From the NCBI GenBank assembly GCA_900546825.1, contig UREE01000026.1, positions 1 through 25,302 of the forward strand: DNA of 25,302 bases. Reading direction: 5' to 3'. Source of the DNA: an uncultured Collinsella sp. (GTDB taxonomy: Bacteria; Actinomycetota; Coriobacteriia; Coriobacteriales; Coriobacteriaceae). Below the pieces are notes generated by a model. The model made no database searches, was not told the origin of the DNA, and worked only from the letters and a program-made list of their open reading frames with translations. The translations under genes and the position numbers were made by a program. Of the stretch, positions 23,412-25,302 are shown in pieces; positions within the stretch are counted from its first letter, which is position 1; each line of letters begins with the position of its first letter.

Positions 23412-24866
23412 CTAGCGCACCCCCTTCAACGGCCCCTCAACCAGCCAAGATCCGACATCCTCTAACAGCACCTCGCTAGGGTCACACCCCAGCTCGCGGG
23501 CCAGAATCGTTACCACGCGGCTCTGGCAAAAGCCACTTTGGCACCGACCCATGCCGGCACGACAGCGGCGCTTGATACCCTCGACCGAAACTGCGCCCGG
23601 CTGGCGTCTGATCGCGGCCACAATCTCGGCCTCGGGCACCGTCTCGCAGCGGCAGACAATCTGTCCCCACGCGGGATCGGACTCGATGAGCTCCTCCTTG
23701 CGCGCCAGCGGTGCGCGGTCAAAGTCGTCCGGCGCGCGGCGAATTGGGTTCCAGTCCGCCCGCTCGTGCAACTCCACGCCCGCCTCACGCATCACAAGCT
23801 CCATGCGCTCGGCAATGGCCGGCGCGCTCGCCACGCCCGGCGACTGAATGCCCGCCGCCTGGAAAAGCCCCGGCACCACGGCCGACTGTCCAATAAAGAA
23901 GTCGTTCGTTCCCTGAATGACCGGACGCCCGCCGGCAAATGCGCGCACCACGCGGCGCGTATCCAGATCGGGCACCAGCTTGCGCGCGCCGCTCAGCAGC
24001 GCGTTCACATCGCTCGCATAGGTCTGCGTGTCGCCCGGCTCGCGCACGGCGGCCGTCGCGGTGATCACGGTGTTGCCGTGCACGGTGCCCGTCACGATAA
24101 CGCCCTTGGACACCGGCGTCGGCACGGGGTAGAGCGGCATGAGCGTGCGCGGCTCCTTATCCAGCACCACGATGTTGCCCTGGCGCCAGACCATCTGAAA
24201 CTCCTCGGCGCCCGCCATATGCGAGATGTCCGCGGCGCCGTTGCCCGCGGCGTTGATCAGGTAGCGGCAGCACACATTGCCAGCGGGGGTCGCCAGCGTA
24301 AAGCGCGCGTCGTCGCCCGAGTCCGCGACTTCAATCGCTTCCACCGGCGCGGACCGCATAAACGTCACCCCGTTGGCCACGGCGTTCTCCAGCGCGGCGA
24401 TGGCAACCTCAAACGGGTCGACAAACCCAGTCGAGGGGCACCACAACGCGCACGTTGCATCGGCACTGGCACGCGGCTCTAATTCGTGGATGCGGTCGGG
24501 TTCGACGATCGACAGCTCGGGAACACCGTTGACATGGCCGTTGCACCGCAGCTGCTCCAGATGCGTGCGGTCCTCGTCATTAAAGCCCAATACCATCGAC
24601 CCGGTGCGGCAGAACAGAAAGCCCAGCTCCTGGGCCCACGCGCCATATAGCTCGCAGCCACGGGCGTTGACCTGCGCCTTTACCGTGCCCGGTGCCGGAT
24701 CGTAACCGGCATGCACCAGACCGCCGTTGGCCTTTGACGCGCCCAGGGCGATGTCGTTTGCTGCCTCGACTACGCAAATGGACAGGTCAAACCGCGCGAG
24801 CTGCCGCGCGATGGCGCATCCGGTGATGCCCGCGCCCACAATCGCGATATCAAACGTTTCTGTCAC
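23412..24866 (-). CDS. GlpA-like FAD-dependent dehydrogenase with C-terminal BFD-type 2Fe-2S domain
   Basis: A 484-residue DAO-superfamily oxidoreductase resembling the catalytic subunit of anaerobic glycerol-3-phosphate dehydrogenase. The dinucleotide motif GAGITG is at 11-16, followed by the ASKANGGLVHAGYD substrate-side block and AAGIQSPGVASAPAIA near the end of the FAD domain. The last 80 residues are a BFD-type iron-sulfur domain: CRCET (C405, C407) and RCQSGFC (C442, C447). The substrate is glycerol-3-phosphate or another 2-hydroxy acid such as 2-hydroxyglutarate; the sequence alone does not decide. The start is a GTG at 24866 with GGAGG four to five bases upstream. It is the first gene of a three-gene operon with a promoter and a palindromic site in front. 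Confidence 0.88.
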   Translation of the reverse strand: MTETFDIAIVGAGITGCAIARQLARFDLSICVVEAANDIALGASKANGGLVHAGYDPAPGTVKAQVNARGCELYGAWAQELGFLFCRTGSMVLGFNDEDRTHLEQLRCNGHVNGVPELSIVEPDRIHELEPRASADATCALWCPSTGFVDPFEVAIAALENAVANGVTFMRSAPVEAIEVADSGDDARFTLATPAGNVCCRYLINAAGNGAADISHMAGAEEFQMVWRQGNIVVLDKEPRTLMPLYPVPTPVSKGVIVTGTVHGNTVITATAAVREPGDTQTYASDVNALLSGARKLVPDLDTRRVVRAFAGGRPVIQGTNDFFIGQSAVVPGLFQAAGIQSPGVASAPAIAERMELVMREAGVELHERADWNPIRRAPDDFDRAPLARKEELIESDPAWGQIVCRCETVPEAEIVAAIRRQPGAVSVEGIKRRCRAGMGRCQSGFCQSRVVTILARELGCDPSEVLLEDVGSWLVEGPLKGVR

Positions 24867-24883
24867 GGCGCCTCCAAGACAAG

Positions 24884-24898
24884 TTGACAGGATGTCAA
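24884..24898. promoter_or_regulatory. Palindromic operator candidate of the oxidoreductase operon
   Basis: TTGACA-GGA-TGTCAA is a perfect 15-bp dyad lying at the predicted transcription start and before the ribosome site, the classical place for a repressor. The regulator is not in the window. Confidence 0.5.
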
Positions 24899-24900
24899 TA

Positions 24901-24929
24901 AGACTATCCTACGGTCTGCACACCCCCAA
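24901..24929 (-). promoter_or_regulatory. Probable promoter of the GlpA-like operon
   Basis: On the minus strand TTGGGG (complement of 24924-24929) and TAGTCT (complement of 24901-24906) are exactly 17 bases apart. The predicted start falls on the edge of the TTGACA/TGTCAA dyad. Confidence 0.4.
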
Positions 24930-24970
24930 CGCGGCGGCAATGCGGCGAACAGCCCCGCAACACCCGCCAA

Positions 24971-25016
24971 CGGCAGACGAGGGGAGACTCAGTAACGTCG
25001 ATAACCTCGTCTGCCG
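24971..25016. repeat. 12-bp perfect hairpin upstream of the 16-mer array
   Basis: CGGCAGACGAGG (24971-24982) pairs perfectly with CCTCGTCTGCCG (25005-25016) around a 22-base loop. It lies about 20 bp left of the alternating 16-mer array, with no U-run. Confidence 0.65.
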
Positions 25017-25035
25017 CCCCTGGTGTCAGAGTTTT

Positions 25036-25253
25036 GTCTCGTTCTGTAACAGTAAGCAGAAGAGTTGGGTTCCAGATGTTACAGATCGAGACGTTTGCCA
25101 GGTGGGCCCTCTGTTTGTCTCGATCTGTAACAGTAAGAGGGGTTTTGGGACCCTAGATGTTACAGATCGAGATTGAAGTCGGGGAGGGACCCCTGTGTCT
25201 CGATCTGTAACATCTAGACCCGAATTCCGCCTCTACCTGTTACAGATTGAGAT
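25036..25253. repeat. Array of six 16-mers in alternating orientation, about 40 bp apart
   Basis: Forward copies GTCTCGATCTGTAACA start at 25036 (one mismatch), 25117 and 25197. Reverse copies TGTTACAGATCGAGAC start at 25077, 25158 (last base differs) and 25238 (two differences). Start-to-start steps are 41, 40, 41, 39 and 41 bp. The spacers of 23-25 bp are mostly unique, but those inside the three hairpins share a GTAAG/AGG...GGG...CTAGA pattern, the third being reversed. Each forward/reverse pair can fold into a 15-16 bp stem with a 25-base loop. No gene is seen in 24867-25302; 25254-25302 holds nothing I can name. Confidence 0.85.
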
Positions 25254-25302
25254 GTTTGTGTCCGCGCCGGCCCCGTACCCAGCCGTGGCCCCATATAAAC
25301 AA

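Noticed and set aside
25036..25253. CRISPR array or type III antitoxin RNA repeats
   Set aside because: Repeats alternate in orientation, are only 16 bp long, and no cas or toxin gene is adjacent in the window.

Overview
The window is a GC-rich bacterial chromosome segment. Its gene content and sequence style best fit an anaerobic gut actinobacterium of the Coriobacteriia, probably Collinsella or a close relative. This is inferred from protein style, gene order, C/G-ending codons and the kind of intergenic hairpin repeats, with no database search. About 80% of the window is ordinary, confidently recognisable genes. The unusual material lies between them.

Layout, left to right. (1) 1-1063: twin hairpins, a probable promoter and a formate/nitrite-family channel. 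(2) 1086-2461: an IS3-type insertion sequence (about 1106-2392) that has landed inside an older palindromic repeat. Its transposase has an intact DDE core but is frameshifted near its C-terminus. (3) 2540-6275: a selenocysteine cassette, selA and selB overlapping by ATGA, followed by the selenocysteine tRNA gene (selC, anticodon TCA). A 160-bp palindromic element lies between selB and selC. selD and any selenoprotein are outside the window. (4) 6539-7894: NADP-type glutamate dehydrogenase with a clear terminator. (5) 8035-11780: a two-gene molybdenum hydroxylase operon, an FAD subunit and a fused 2Fe-2S plus molybdopterin subunit. (6) 11921-15592: tRNA-Leu(UAG), then the protein quality-control set tig, clpP and clpX. 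(7) 15804-20087: valS and folC, separated by an elaborate nested hairpin. (8) 20439-21527 (minus strand): an M24 Xaa-Pro-type peptidase. (9) 21656-24866 (minus strand): a three-gene operon of a GlpA-like FAD/2Fe-2S oxidoreductase, a second FAD/NAD oxidoreductase and a DUF1667 protein, with a promoter and a palindromic operator candidate upstream. (10) 24867-25302: no gene, but a striking array of six copies of a 16-mer in alternating orientation.

How the genes work together. SelA converts Ser-tRNA(Sec), the selC product, to Sec-tRNA, and SelB delivers it to UGA codons. ClpX unfolds substrates for ClpP, and Trigger factor guards nascent chains. The minus-strand operon looks like an anaerobic glycerol-3-phosphate (or similar 2-hydroxy-acid) dehydrogenase. 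The molybdenum hydroxylase probably oxidises a purine-like or other N-heterocyclic substrate, but the substrate cannot be read from sequence.

The most interesting signal is the non-coding layer. At least four repeat/hairpin families occupy nearly every intergenic gap: the alternating 16-mer array; the 160-bp palindrome in two copies; a GCAGC...GCTGC hairpin in two oppositely oriented copies; and hairpins carrying GGGACAGG-like motifs.
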